Notes: generated from the sequence alone by a model not told the origin. DNA of 19,596 bases from JAGLQA01 sp023135565 (GCA_030639305.1 DAOWCY010000132.1:1-19596); one strand, 5' to 3'. Numbered from the stretch's first letter, positions 6,642 to 14,267 are shown. Numbers and translations: made by a program.

Positions 6642-6670
6642 TAGACCCTGTCAAAAAAAATTTCTCCTGG

Positions 6671-6686
6671 CCCCATACGCATGGGG
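6671..6686. repeat. GC palindrome CCCCATACGCATGGGG
   Basis: Same frame as 6714-6729 but with A-T in place of G-C at the fifth pair, a compensating change. It lies in the 384-nt divergent gap 6568-6951, which holds repeat modules and two promoters but no gene. Confidence 0.6.
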
Positions 6687-6713
6687 CAGCGGGTGAGCGC
6701 TTTTGATTTTAAA

Positions 6714-6729
6714 CCCCGTGCGCACGGGG
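6714..6729. repeat. GC palindrome CCCCGTGCGCACGGGG
   Basis: A perfect 16-bp palindrome, flanked on the left by GTGAGCGCTTTTGATTTTAA, a segment repeated at 6767-6784 and in reverse complement at 4662-4684. Confidence 0.65.
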
Positions 6730-6738
6730 AGGCGATAA

Positions 6739-6751
6739 GCGGCTTCGCCGC
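6739..6751. repeat. Stem-loop module GCGGC-TTC-GCCGC
   Basis: Member of the GATAA/CAAG-flanked stem-loop family; here it directly precedes the CTGCGTGTGAGCGCTTTTGA segment and then repeat copy 4. Confidence 0.6.
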
Positions 6752-6787
6752 AAGAGGCTGCGTGTGAGCGCTTTTGATTTTAAATAT

Positions 6788-6847
6788 AAAAAGTTTTGAT
6801 CAAACTTTTTCAAAAGTTTGGCCCCCGGCAGGGCCGCCGGAGGCAAG
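6788..6847 (+). repeat. Dispersed intergenic repeat, short form, copy 4
   Basis: AAAGTTTTGATCAAACTTTT, CAAAAGTTTGGCCCCCGG and CAGGGCCGCCGGAGGCAAG in order. This is the cleanest short copy. It lies about 50 bp upstream of the ispA promoter. Confidence 0.8.
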
Positions 6848-6899
6848 TCCCTTGCGGCTCTCGAACGATCTAATTGCTGACCGTTTACCAACAGCGGAC

Positions 6900-6928
6900 T
6901 TGCATTTTAAACCGAAATGGTATATAAC
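6900..6928 (+). promoter_or_regulatory. Probable promoter of ispA-dxs
   Basis: TTGCAT and TATAAC 17 bp apart, with TG one base before an overlapping TATATA (extended -10 alternative). Start of transcription would be near 6935, leaving a leader of only about 17 nt with a purine run but no clear Shine-Dalgarno sequence. Confidence 0.45.
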
Positions 6929-6951
6929 TTCACGTGTAAAAAAAAGAAAAC

Positions 6952-7806
6952 ATGAGCGAATATTTTGATAATCTAACTAATAAAACCAACCAGGCGCTCT
7001 TAAAGGGCTTCAGCAGCGAAAAAGGAATCCTCGAAAGCGCTATATACTACGCTCTTTCGGTTAAAGGCAAGCGGCTGCGTCCGCTGCTCTTTTTGACGCT
7101 CATCGATGCTTTCGACAAAGATCCGCTGTTATATATGGATATCGCCTGCGCAGTAGAGTACATTCATACCTACTCGCTGATCCACGACGATCTCCCGGCC
7201 ATGGACGACGACGATTTCCGCAGGGGCATGCCTACTATCCATAAAAAATTCAGCGAAGCCATCGCCCTGCTGGCTGGCGATACGCTGCTTACCGCTGCTT
7301 TCGAGAGGATCTCGTCGGCGCAGATAGCGCCACAAAAGATCGTTAATATTATGAAAATATTAACAGTGGGTATCGGCAAAGAAGGTATGGCCGGGGGACA
7401 GGCTTTAGACCTTGAATTTAAAGGCGATAAGGATATGATCCTCCCCATCCACCGCAAAAAAACCGCTGAGTTCATAAAAGGCGCCCTGCTCTCCGGCGCG
7501 GAGATCGTCGGCATGAGAGAAGAAGAGAAAACAATCCTGGGAGAAGCAGGCATCTCTATAGGAATTGCTTTCCAGATGGCCGACGACCTGCTCGATATCG
7601 AAGGCGATGAAAAAGAGGTAGGGAAAAAGTTACAAAAAGACAAAGATAACCACAGCCCTAATTCCATACTATATTTCGGTAAAGACTATATCAAGCAGCA
7701 GATAGATTCCGGCTGCCGCAAGTCCATGGAATTGCTAAAAGAGCTAAGAATCGATTTCCCGCCATTTTTAGCCCTGATGGAGAAGATGGTGTACAGGAGT
7801 AAGTAA
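6952..7806 (+). CDS. ispA: Farnesyl diphosphate synthase (bacterial type)
   Basis: 284 aa, normal length for IspA. It condenses isopentenyl diphosphate with dimethylallyl and geranyl diphosphate to C15. The first Asp-rich motif is DDLPAMD (D79, D80, D85) with the two-residue insertion of bacterial FPP synthases; the second is DDLLD (D211, D212, D215). GKRLRP near residue 38 binds IPP diphosphate. Tyr74, five residues before the first motif, is consistent with a C15 stop. Longer products cannot be fully excluded. TAA overlaps the dxs ATG by one base, so the two form an operon that couples precursor supply to prenyl chain building. The usual upstream xseB is absent here. Its leader is short and lacks a strong ribosome-binding site. 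Confidence 0.95.
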   Translation: MSEYFDNLTNKTNQALLKGFSSEKGILESAIYYALSVKGKRLRPLLFLTLIDAFDKDPLLYMDIACAVEYIHTYSLIHDDLPAMDDDDFRRGMPTIHKKFSEAIALLAGDTLLTAAFERISSAQIAPQKIVNIMKILTVGIGKEGMAGGQALDLEFKGDKDMILPIHRKKTAEFIKGALLSGAEIVGMREEEKTILGEAGISIGIAFQMADDLLDIEGDEKEVGKKLQKDKDNHSPNSILYFGKDYIKQQIDSGCRKSMELLKELRIDFPPFLALMEKMVYRSK

Positions 7807-9680
7807 TGGCAGTACTTGAACAGGTTAACTCACCCCAGGATCTAAAAAAACTCTCTTTTAAGAATTTAAATATCTTATCCGGGGAGATCAGGGATTTAAT
7901 TATAAAGGTGGTTGCGCAAAACGGCGGACATCTTTCTTCGAACTTAGGCGTTGTAGACCTGACTATTGCGCTGCATAAAGTATTCGACACGCCGGAAGAC
8001 AAACTTATCTGGGATGTAGGCCATCAATGTTATACCCACAAAATCCTGACAGGCAGGAAAGATAGCATTTTTACCATAAGAAAAAAAGGCGGCCTGGTAG
8101 GTTTTCCCGATATTTTCGAAAGCGAGCATGATTCTTTGAATACCGGCCATGCGTCCACTTCCCTGGCTTTTGCTTCCGGTATGGCGATAGCCCGGGACCG
8201 GGAAGAAAAACCTTTTCATATCGTGCCGGTTATCGGTGACGGGGCCCTGACCGGCGGCGTAGCATTGGAAGCATTGAATCATATCGGTCAGGTGAAACAG
8301 CGCTTGATTATCGTTCTCAATGATAACAAAATGTCCATCTCCCCCAATGTAGGCGGCATCGGGAAATATTTAAATTATCTTGCTTCCGGCCGGCCCTATA
8401 TCCGTTTTAAAGAGGTCATGCAGTCCATATTTAAAGCCATTCCCGGGATAGGCAAATACTTAGTAGTGAGTTCTCGAAAGATATTGGATTTAGCCCGGCG
8501 CATGACTGTTCCCGGAACTTTTTTTAACGACTTAGGGGTAAAGTATATCGGCCCCATCAACGGCCACGACCTGAAAGAGTTGGTCAAAGAATTGGAAAAA
8601 GCCAAAAGGTATGATTTCCCGGTCCTGCTGCATGTGGTAACCAGGAAAGGCAAAGGTTACAAACCGGCCGCGGACAACCCCACTTCTTTCCATTCGTCCG
8701 CTCCTTTCGACATCCAGAACGGTAAATTCCTCAAATCGGGGAATAAACCCTCATACTCCAAAATTTTCGGACGCACTGTTTTGAGATTAGTGCGGGAAGA
8801 CAGGAAAATAATGGCTTTAACCGCCGCCATGCCTGAGGGCACCGGCCTTGACCAGGTGCAGGAAGAGTTCCCTAAAAATTTCTATGATGTAGGAATTGCC
8901 GAGCAGTACATGTTCGATTTTGCCGGAGGTATTTCTTTGGGGGGCATGAAGCCCGTAGTGGGGATTTACTCTACTTTTTTGCAGCGGGCCGTGGACCAGG
9001 TTATCCATGACATTATTTTGATGAAGCTGCCTATCGTCGTGGGCATCGACAGGGCCGGAATTGTGGGAGGTGACGGTTCTACCCACCAGGGGATTTATGA
9101 TATTTCCCTGCTGCGTCCTTTGCCCGGTATCGTATTGATGGCTCCCAAAGACGAAAACGAGCTGCAGCACATGGTGTACACCGGCTTAAAATTAAAGAAA
9201 CCGGTATTTATCCGCTATCCCAAAGAGCCGGGCATCGGCGTGGAGCTTGACAAGGAGTTCAAGGAGCTGCCGTTCGGTAAGAGCGAAGTAATGAGAGAAG
9301 GGAATGACGGCATCGTTTTGGCGGTAGGGCCGTTAGTTTACCGGGCGCTGGCAGCAGCGGAAAAGTTATTCGCCGAAAAAAAGATCGACCTCACTATAAT
9401 AAATGTAAGGTATATTAAACCTTTGGACAGGGAATTGATTCTACAGTTGTTAAAGAAGAGCAAAGCTATTATTACCATCGAGGACGGCATCTGGAATGGC
9501 GGTTTTAGTTCCAAGGTAAGGGAGCTGCTGATTTCGAAAAGGATAAAAGGTTACAAAGTGCTTCCTCTCGGTGTGCCTGAGGAGATAGTGGGAGTTGCTA
9601 CCCGGGATGAGCTGCTGGCAAAGTATCATTTAGATGCAGATGGGATTTACGAAGAGATCGGGAAGTTTTTAGCGGACTAA
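7806..9680 (+). CDS. dxs: 1-deoxy-D-xylulose-5-phosphate synthase
   Basis: 624 aa, standard length. It makes DXP from pyruvate and glyceraldehyde-3-phosphate, the first step of the MEP isoprenoid pathway, using thiamine diphosphate. Visible family motifs: GGHLSSNLGVVDLTIALH (H42), IWDVGHQCYTHKILTGR, the ThDP motif GDGALTGG...NDNKMSIS, GPINGHD, VTRKGKGY, DVGIAEQ (catalytic Glu), DRAGIVGGDGSTHQG and KPVFIRYP. All three domains are complete, with no gaps. Its ATG overlaps the ispA stop (TAATG), so translation depends on re-initiation from ispA. A GC hairpin (9685-9699) follows 5 nt after the stop. Confidence 0.98.
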   Translation: MAVLEQVNSPQDLKKLSFKNLNILSGEIRDLIIKVVAQNGGHLSSNLGVVDLTIALHKVFDTPEDKLIWDVGHQCYTHKILTGRKDSIFTIRKKGGLVGFPDIFESEHDSLNTGHASTSLAFASGMAIARDREEKPFHIVPVIGDGALTGGVALEALNHIGQVKQRLIIVLNDNKMSISPNVGGIGKYLNYLASGRPYIRFKEVMQSIFKAIPGIGKYLVVSSRKILDLARRMTVPGTFFNDLGVKYIGPINGHDLKELVKELEKAKRYDFPVLLHVVTRKGKGYKPAADNPTSFHSSAPFDIQNGKFLKSGNKPSYSKIFGRTVLRLVREDRKIMALTAAMPEGTGLDQVQEEFPKNFYDVGIAEQYMFDFAGGISLGGMKPVVGIYSTFLQRAVDQVIHDIILMKLPIVVGIDRAGIVGGDGSTHQGIYDISLLRPLPGIVLMAPKDENELQHMVYTGLKLKKPVFIRYPKEPGIGVELDKEFKELPFGKSEVMREGNDGIVLAVGPLVYRALAAAEKLFAEKKIDLTIINVRYIKPLDRELILQLLKKSKAIITIEDGIWNGGFSSKVRELLISKRIKGYKVLPLGVPEEIVGVATRDELLAKYHLDADGIYEEIGKFLAD

Positions 9681-9684
9681 CCCG

Positions 9685-9699
9685 GCACCCGGCGGGTGC
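9685..9699 (+). terminator. GC hairpin after dxs
   Basis: GCACCC-GGC-GGGTGC, a perfect 6-bp stem beginning 5 nt after the stop. There is no U-tract, so intrinsic termination is uncertain; it may be part of the repeat array that follows. Confidence 0.4.
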
Positions 9700-9708
9700 A
9701 CCCTCTAA

Positions 9709-9721
9709 GCCGCTTCGCGGC
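9709..9721. repeat. Stem-loop module GCCGC-TTC-GCGGC
   Basis: Same module as 6739-6751 with the third stem pair inverted (C-G for G-C). Followed by CAAG as at the other sites. Confidence 0.6.
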
Positions 9722-9749
9722 AAGGTGGCGCCTTTGATTCTAAATAAAC

Positions 9750-9808
9750 AAAAGTTTTGTTCAAACTTTTACAAAAGTTTGGCTCCCGGCAGGGCCGCCG
9801 GAGGCAAG
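9750..9808 (+). repeat. Dispersed intergenic repeat, short form, copy 5
   Basis: Differs from copy 4 by a few bases only (GTTCAAAC for GATCAAAC, GGCTCCCGG for GGCCCCCGG). It lies between the convergent dxs and PIN toxin genes. Confidence 0.8.
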
Positions 9809-9830
9809 TTAGTGTTCTTGCTTCCCAATC

Positions 9831-9850
9831 ATCAAAAGTTTGGCCCCCGG
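9831..9850 (+). repeat. Partial copy of the dispersed repeat
   Basis: ATCAAAAGTTTGGCCCCCGG, lacking the two left arms. Its left flank matches the flank of copy 1 (CTTCnCAATCATCAAAAGTTT at 2194-2214), suggesting a deletion between arms of one ancestral copy. Confidence 0.6.
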
Positions 9851-9903
9851 AAGTTCTCTGCCACTTGCTCTAATGTTAGAGATATTGCCGGTTCGTTCAT
9901 TTG

Positions 9904-10290
9904 CTACTCATTAAATCGCTTGAGAGCAAAATGTTTCCTGATATTGTCAAAATCAGCACCCTTCGAGATCAATTCTAAATCGTTGTTTATAGCAGCGGCA
10001 GCGATAATACAATCAATAGATTTTCTTATAGTTATGCCCTTTCTTCTACAAGTCCGGTAGATATTCGCCGCCTCTATATAGTCTCCATATTTGATTTCTA
10101 CCAGCGGTAAGGATTCTAAAAAAGATTTAATTTTATCGTAGGTTTTATCATCCCTAATGCCTTGCAAAACCTCCATCATTATTATTTCGGTAGTGAGAAA
10201 CTCTTTTTTAGACAACAATGAAATGATAACCTCTTTGTACTTGTTCTCATTAATAAAGTCTATGATGACCGATGAATCAACCAATACCAT
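9904..10290 (-). CDS. vapC: PIN-domain ribonuclease toxin (VapC-like)
   Basis: 128 aa, typical VapC size. PIN-domain acidic residues are in place: D5 in VLVDSS, E40 in MMEVLQG, D93 in RKSIDCIIAAAA and D113 or D115 in GADFDNI. These bind Mg/Mn and cleave RNA; VapC toxins usually cut tRNA or rRNA and stop translation. It starts 14 nt inside the antitoxin gene, so the two are coupled. The target RNA cannot be predicted from sequence. The gene looks intact. Confidence 0.9.
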   Translation of the reverse strand: MVLVDSSVIIDFINENKYKEVIISLLSKKEFLTTEIIMMEVLQGIRDDKTYDKIKSFLESLPLVEIKYGDYIEAANIYRTCRRKGITIRKSIDCIIAAAAINNDLELISKGADFDNIRKHFALKRFNE

Positions 10291-10504
10291 CCCTGCTCCT
10301 TCTCATTTCGTCCAGGTCTCCTTCCCAGCAGCCGGAACCGCCTAAACTCAAAAAATCTTCGATCTCCTTCGAGAATTCCTTTCCGGGTTTCTCATCTAAT
10401 AAGGGCAAAATGATAACTTCGACTCTTTTTTTTCTATACTCTTTGGGAACACGAATAACGATTTCTTCCGACTCAACTTCTCTAACTTCTCTTATCACCT
10501 GCAT
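10277..10504 (-). CDS. Antitoxin of the VapBC-like pair
   Basis: 75 aa. The N-terminal half (VESEEIVIRVPKEYRKKRVE, then VIILPLLDE) looks like a short beta-strand-led DNA-binding/dimerisation module of the kind seen in AbrB- or DUF2281-like antitoxins. The C-terminal half (DFLSLGGSGCWEGDLDEMRR) should be the flexible segment that inhibits the PIN toxin; GCWEGDLDEMR is typical of antitoxins paired with PIN toxins. ATG 10504 has AGGAGG at the right distance. Two inverted repeats lie 24-54 bp upstream and may be the autoregulatory operator. Confidence 0.8.
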   Translation of the reverse strand: MQVIREVREVESEEIVIRVPKEYRKKRVEVIILPLLDEKPGKEFSKEIEDFLSLGGSGCWEGDLDEMRRSRDGIG

Positions 10505-10527
10505 TACAGCCTCCTAACAAAATGTGC

Positions 10528-10558
10528 CATTACATGGCGGTAATGATAATACATTATC
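10528..10558. promoter_or_regulatory. Candidate operator of the toxin-antitoxin operon
   Basis: Two abutting inverted repeats: CATTAC-6 bp-GTAATG (10528-10545) and GATAAT-AC-ATTATC (10545-10558), sharing one base. Toxin-antitoxin complexes commonly bind paired palindromes just upstream of the antitoxin. Confidence 0.5.
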
Positions 10559-10571
10559 GTGTTTCAAATTA

Positions 10572-10681
10572 CCACCCTTTGGTGGCTTTTCCTCAAGCTT
10601 GATCTCGAAACCACTCTATATATTATGAACCGATTTCCCCGTAATGTCAACCAAAGGCGTCCTTTTTTTTCAAAAGGGCGC
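10572..10681. other. Two short hairpins in the 325-nt gap 10505-10829
   Basis: CCACC-CTTT-GGTGG (10572-10585), followed by CTTTTCC, and a 10-bp stem at 10657-10681 (GCGTCCTTTT with AAAAGGGCGC, one G-T pair). No gene is supported in this gap; it holds the antitoxin operator, these hairpins and the unresolved promoter of the FecR gene. Confidence 0.35.
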
Positions 10682-10829
10682 GGTTCCCGGCTCCTGCTTC
10701 ATGTGTCCTATTTTTGAAGATATATGCGCCTTTTTGTCCGCAAAATGTGACAATTCAGCCTGTTTTTTTTTGGAAACAAAATTGCTGCATGTAAGTATCG
10801 AGTTAAAATTTACGAAACAGGAGGTAAAA

Positions 10830-12614
10830 ATGAGCAGAAAAAACTTTTTAACTATGCTAATTGTCGCAGTAAGTGTATTCACCTTCATTTTTTCCGGAAC
10901 CGACAGCGTCTTCGCGGGAGAAACTCAAATATACGGTCATATATCCTTTGTGGATAATGATGTGTATGTACTAAAATCGGGGGAAGACAGTTCTTTAAAG
11001 GCAGTGGTAAATTTGCCCCTTGTGCCTGGAGATATTATCCATACAAAAAAGGACGGCAGGTGTGAGATACAATTCGATAACGGTACGCTCATCCGCTTAG
11101 ATGAAGAAAGCGAACTGAAATTGGATACGGTTTTAGCGGAAACACTCACTTCGAAAAAGAAAATCACTACCCTGCAGTTGAAGAAAGGGCAAATTTTTAG
11201 TATGAACCAGGTCTATAACGGTGAGATATTCCAGGTGATTACTACCAATGCCGCAATAAAAATGTTCGCCCGCTCCAGCAGCACCATAAAGGTAGACGAA
11301 ACCGGCGAAACCCATGTGTTTGTCGAGCGAGGCAAAGTAGGGATTCTCTACGGTAAAAGTCAAAAATCGGATAAAAAACAGTACGTGAAAGCAGGTAAAG
11401 GCTGCCGAATCACTAAAGATTCCGATTTGATACCCGAAACCGGGAAAAAAGATATAGAATTCCAGGCCTGGAATAAATATATCAACAAGAATTTTAAAGA
11501 ATTACACTATGGCAAAAGTAAAGTGCCGGCGGTTATTTACCGGCGTTCCCCGGGTATTGTCAAATTCGCCGAAAAATGGTCCACAAAATTCGGAACCTGG
11601 GAATATAACGATCTATTCGGCTATGTGTGGAAACCTTACGCCGATGTGTTTAAATATAACCGTCCTTTCTGGGATGCCAATTATGTAAAAGTAAACGGCG
11701 AGCCGGTACTTGTTCCCAACCAGCCCTGGGGATGGGCCCCGGCTCACTTAGGGACGTGGTTTTTCAGTGATAATTTAGGCTGGATATGGATACCGGGGGA
11801 TGCCTTTTCCCGGGGCATATGCACCGTAGGTCTTGTACCTTTAGCGGATGACCTGATGGACTATTTTTATTGTTCGAGTCCCAGGTGCTATGCTTTCAGC
11901 ACCTTAGGTCATTGGATCAATTATATATTCGGTGATACTCAACTCTATTCCATATACCGCTCGAAAGGCAGCAAAGCATGGCACAGTGCCTATGTAAACA
12001 AATTCAAGTGCGAACCTGTAACCGCTAAGCCTACTTTAGACGGTGCGCCTGTCAATATCAAAGCTATAATCAAATCCATGAATAAAGCCCCGGTTGAAAA
12101 AATCGGTAAGCATATTGCTTTCAACAACCGGAAGCCGGCGTTTAAATTAGACAAAACGAGAATATTCAAAAACACCGGTTTCGATAAGAACAAGTCGGCG
12201 TTCTTGAAAAAGCGTAATGCCGGTCTTAAGAAAGGCGCGCCGGGAAAAGGAATAAAAGGACTTATCGCCCACCACGGCCGGGATTGGAATCCCGACGCCA
12301 AATGGGCCAGCCGGGTAGGAGTAAAAATAGGGTACTCCAGCAAACAAAACGCGGTCATTTGCCCTAAATTAGGGATATCATCGAAACAGATCAATAACCT
12401 GGAAAGAAATATGCTGCGCCGTTCGGTGGTGAACCGCGGTCTCCTCCGTCACAGCGGCGGCGGCATTTTCGCCGGCTCCGGCAGGAGCGGCACCACCGGG
12501 AACACCGCAAGTGCCACTGTGCAGCGGGGTAACGCAACCTCCGGGGGCAGCGGCGGTTCCGGCGGTTCTTCGACTTCCGGTGGCGGTGGTAACAACAGCA
12601 GTACAAAGCAGTAA
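10830..12614 (+). CDS. Secreted FecR-domain protein with DUF6600-like Trp-rich domain
   Basis: 594 aa from ATG 10830, which has CAGGAGGT 5 nt upstream; an in-frame ATG further upstream has no ribosome-binding site and would bury the signal peptide. Residues 1-30 are a signal peptide ending VFAG. A FecR domain follows (about 35-190: GDIIHTKKDGRCEIQFDNGT, LIRLDEESELKLDTV, VERGKVGILYG). Residues about 250-340 are rich in aromatic turns (GTWEYNDLFGYVWKPY, PWGWAPAHLGTWFF, LGWIWIPGDAF), the DUF6600 pattern. A basic linker and a Gly/Ser-rich, disordered tail of about 50 residues end it. In this combination FecR is an envelope structural or sensory module rather than a TonB-sigma regulator; no sigma factor is nearby. 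It stands alone. Confidence 0.85.
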   Translation: MSRKNFLTMLIVAVSVFTFIFSGTDSVFAGETQIYGHISFVDNDVYVLKSGEDSSLKAVVNLPLVPGDIIHTKKDGRCEIQFDNGTLIRLDEESELKLDTVLAETLTSKKKITTLQLKKGQIFSMNQVYNGEIFQVITTNAAIKMFARSSSTIKVDETGETHVFVERGKVGILYGKSQKSDKKQYVKAGKGCRITKDSDLIPETGKKDIEFQAWNKYINKNFKELHYGKSKVPAVIYRRSPGIVKFAEKWSTKFGTWEYNDLFGYVWKPYADVFKYNRPFWDANYVKVNGEPVLVPNQPWGWAPAHLGTWFFSDNLGWIWIPGDAFSRGICTVGLVPLADDLMDYFYCSSPRCYAFSTLGHWINYIFGDTQLYSIYRSKGSKAWHSAYVNKFKCEPVTAKPTLDGAPVNIKAIIKSMNKAPVEKIGKHIAFNNRKPAFKLDKTRIFKNTGFDKNKSAFLKKRNAGLKKGAPGKGIKGLIAHHGRDWNPDAKWASRVGVKIGYSSKQNAVICPKLGISSKQINNLERNMLRRSVVNRGLLRHSGGGIFAGSGRSGTTGNTASATVQRGNATSGGSGGSGGSSTSGGGGNNSSTKQ

Positions 12615-12626
12615 AAGTACAACAAG

Positions 12627-12639
12627 GGGACGGCGTCCC
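12627..12639. repeat. Short palindrome GGGAC-GGC-GTCCC
   Basis: A perfect 5-bp stem 12 nt after the FecR gene stop. It is the first of several palindromes in the 375-nt gap 12615-12989, which contains no gene. Confidence 0.45.
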
Positions 12640-12705
12640 TACCCTATAACATATGTGCAGCATGTTGTTAATTACTACTATGAAATTACTTTTTGCCTTC
12701 GGCGA

Positions 12706-12739
12706 CAAGGGGGGCTTTTTTGAAAAATTGCCCCCCTTG
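12706..12739. terminator. Strong hairpin in the gap before pgk
   Basis: CAAGGGGGGC and GCCCCCCTTG form a perfect 10-bp stem, with T and A runs in the loop that can extend it. It is preceded by TGCCTTCGGCGA, matching 4729-4740 of the repeat family. It could stop read-through from the FecR gene in either direction. Confidence 0.45.
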
Positions 12740-12818
12740 ACCCCCCAAAAAACTTTTGTTTAATTTCATCGTCTCCGGGCGACGGCGCGATCATGAGGAA
12801 CTATCATGTAATGACTCT

Positions 12819-12874
12819 GCCTCCGGCGGCCCTGCCGGGGGCCAAACTTTTGAAAAAGTTTGAACAAAACTTTT
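12819..12874 (-). repeat. Dispersed intergenic repeat, short form, copy 6
   Basis: GCCTCCGGCGGCCCTGCCGG, GGGCCAAACTTTTG, AAAAAGTTTGAACAAAACTT: reverse complement of copies 4 and 5. It is the rightmost copy; none is visible after 12.9 kb. Confidence 0.8.
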
Positions 12875-12954
12875 ATTTAAAAAAGCGAGATGCCCCCATA
12901 CAAAAGCTTTGAATTTTTCTTTTTACTAAAACTGAAAAGCTACTTTTTTGCCCA

Positions 12955-12984
12955 TTGACAAAAACCCCGCTGTTCATATAAAAT
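12955..12984 (+). promoter_or_regulatory. Promoter of pgk, apparently leaderless
   Basis: Consensus TTGACA (12955-12960) is followed by TATAAA at 16 bp or TAAAAT at 18 bp. The ATG is 5-7 nt beyond the -10 box, so +1 falls at or next to the start codon. The AGGA one base before ATG is too close to act as a ribosome-binding site. Confidence 0.65.
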
Positions 12985-12989
12985 AGGAT

Positions 12990-14183
12990 ATGAACACAAT
13001 AGACAATTATAAATTTCAAGACAAAAAAGTACTGTTGCGGGTAGACTTTAACGTTCCTTTAGACGGTAATGGAAACGTGACGGACAAAACCCGCATTATC
13101 AGGGGTATACCCACCATCAAAAAAATCCTCGGCACTGGTGGAGCGGTTATTATAATGACCCACTTAGGCAGGCCGAAAGGTAAAAGAAACGACAAAATGT
13201 CCTTAAAGCACATTATTCCCGCTCTTACAGAAGCTATCGGGCAGGAGATCAAATTTGCCGGGGATTGTGTGGGCGACGCGGTTAAAGAACAGGTGGAAGA
13301 ATTAAAACCCGGCGAAATTTTACTTTTAGAGAATCTCCGTTTTCACAAAGAAGAAACCGCTGGGGAAAAAGGTTTCGCCGGGCAATTGGCCGCATTGGGC
13401 GATGCGTATGTGAACGACGCCTTTGCCACGGCCCACCGGGATCATGCGTCTACAGCGGTGATAGCCCGGTTCTTCCCCCGGGACAAGATGTTCGGTTACC
13501 TGATAGAAACCGAAATCAAAAACATCGACAAAATCCTGCAAGCAGCAAAATCTCCTGTTACCGCGGTATTGGGCGGTTCCAAAGTTTCTACCAAGATAGA
13601 CATTATCGAAGCTCTCTTAGATAAAGTAGACAACCTGATTATCGGCGGCGCTCTAATTTTTACTTTTGTTAAAGCCAGGGGTGGAAAAATCGGCGCTTCT
13701 TTAGTAGAAGAAGATTTTCTCGACGTGGCGCTAAAAGTTATAGAAAAGGCAAAGCAGAAAAATGTAAACCTTTACCTGCCGGTAGATTGCATAGCAGCCG
13801 ATAAATTTTCTAACGACGCCAATATTAGGCACTGCGATATAGACAAAATAGACGACGGCTGGATGGGATTAGATATCGGCGAAAAATCCGCCCAAAAGTT
13901 CGCAAGCGTTCTAAAAGAGTCGGCTTCGATTTTGTGGAATGGTCCGGTAGGAGTTTTCGAGATGTCCAATTTTTCCCGGGGCACCCTGGAAATAGCGAAA
14001 GCGGCGGCGGAAGCTGCAGGCAGGGGAGCTTATTCATTAGTAGGCGGCGGCGACACCATAGCTGCTTTAAACAAGTGGAACCTATCCGGAAAAATCAGTT
14101 ATATATCCACAGCCGGCGGTGCTCTGCTCGAATATATCGAAGGTAAAGAACTGCCCGGAATTGCAGCCATCAGGTCTGGATAG
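12990..14183 (+). CDS. pgk: Phosphoglycerate kinase
   Basis: 397 aa, complete. It transfers phosphate between 1,3-bisphosphoglycerate and ADP in glycolysis and gluconeogenesis. Seen in order: RVDFNVPLD, THLGRPKG, LLLENLRFHKEET, NDAFATAHRDHAST, VLGGSKVSTKI, NLIIGGALIFTF, PVDCIAADKF, WNGPVGVFE, GGGDTIAAL and STAGGALLEYIEGKELPGI, covering both Rossmann-like lobes and the substrate Arg and nucleotide loop. Starting at the ATG of the first conserved residues gives the family's usual N terminus (MNTIDNYKFQDKKVLLRVDF). No gapA or tpiA is adjacent; the gene is alone, with a consensus promoter that leaves no leader. Confidence 0.98.
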   Translation: MNTIDNYKFQDKKVLLRVDFNVPLDGNGNVTDKTRIIRGIPTIKKILGTGGAVIIMTHLGRPKGKRNDKMSLKHIIPALTEAIGQEIKFAGDCVGDAVKEQVEELKPGEILLLENLRFHKEETAGEKGFAGQLAALGDAYVNDAFATAHRDHASTAVIARFFPRDKMFGYLIETEIKNIDKILQAAKSPVTAVLGGSKVSTKIDIIEALLDKVDNLIIGGALIFTFVKARGGKIGASLVEEDFLDVALKVIEKAKQKNVNLYLPVDCIAADKFSNDANIRHCDIDKIDDGWMGLDIGEKSAQKFASVLKESASILWNGPVGVFEMSNFSRGTLEIAKAAAEAAGRGAYSLVGGGDTIAALNKWNLSGKISYISTAGGALLEYIEGKELPGIAAIRSG

Positions 14184-14267
14184 GTGTTTTTAGAGCCGCG
14201 TTAAAAAAATAAAAAAAAAACTTTTCTTTAAAGGCGATTTGCGGTATACTTAGAAACTAATTTGACA

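Noticed and set aside
7170..7667. 165-aa minus-strand frame inside ispA
   Set aside because: Antisense shadow of a clear IspA coding region, with Ser-rich composition typical of such shadows.
10644..10829. Upstream start for the FecR protein
   Set aside because: It would hide the signal peptide inside the protein; ATG 10830 has a near-perfect ribosome-binding site.
12391..12708. 105-aa minus-strand Cys/Arg-rich frame at the end of the FecR gene
   Set aside because: Antisense of the Gly/Ser-rich tail; composition is explained by the GGC/TCC codons of that tail.
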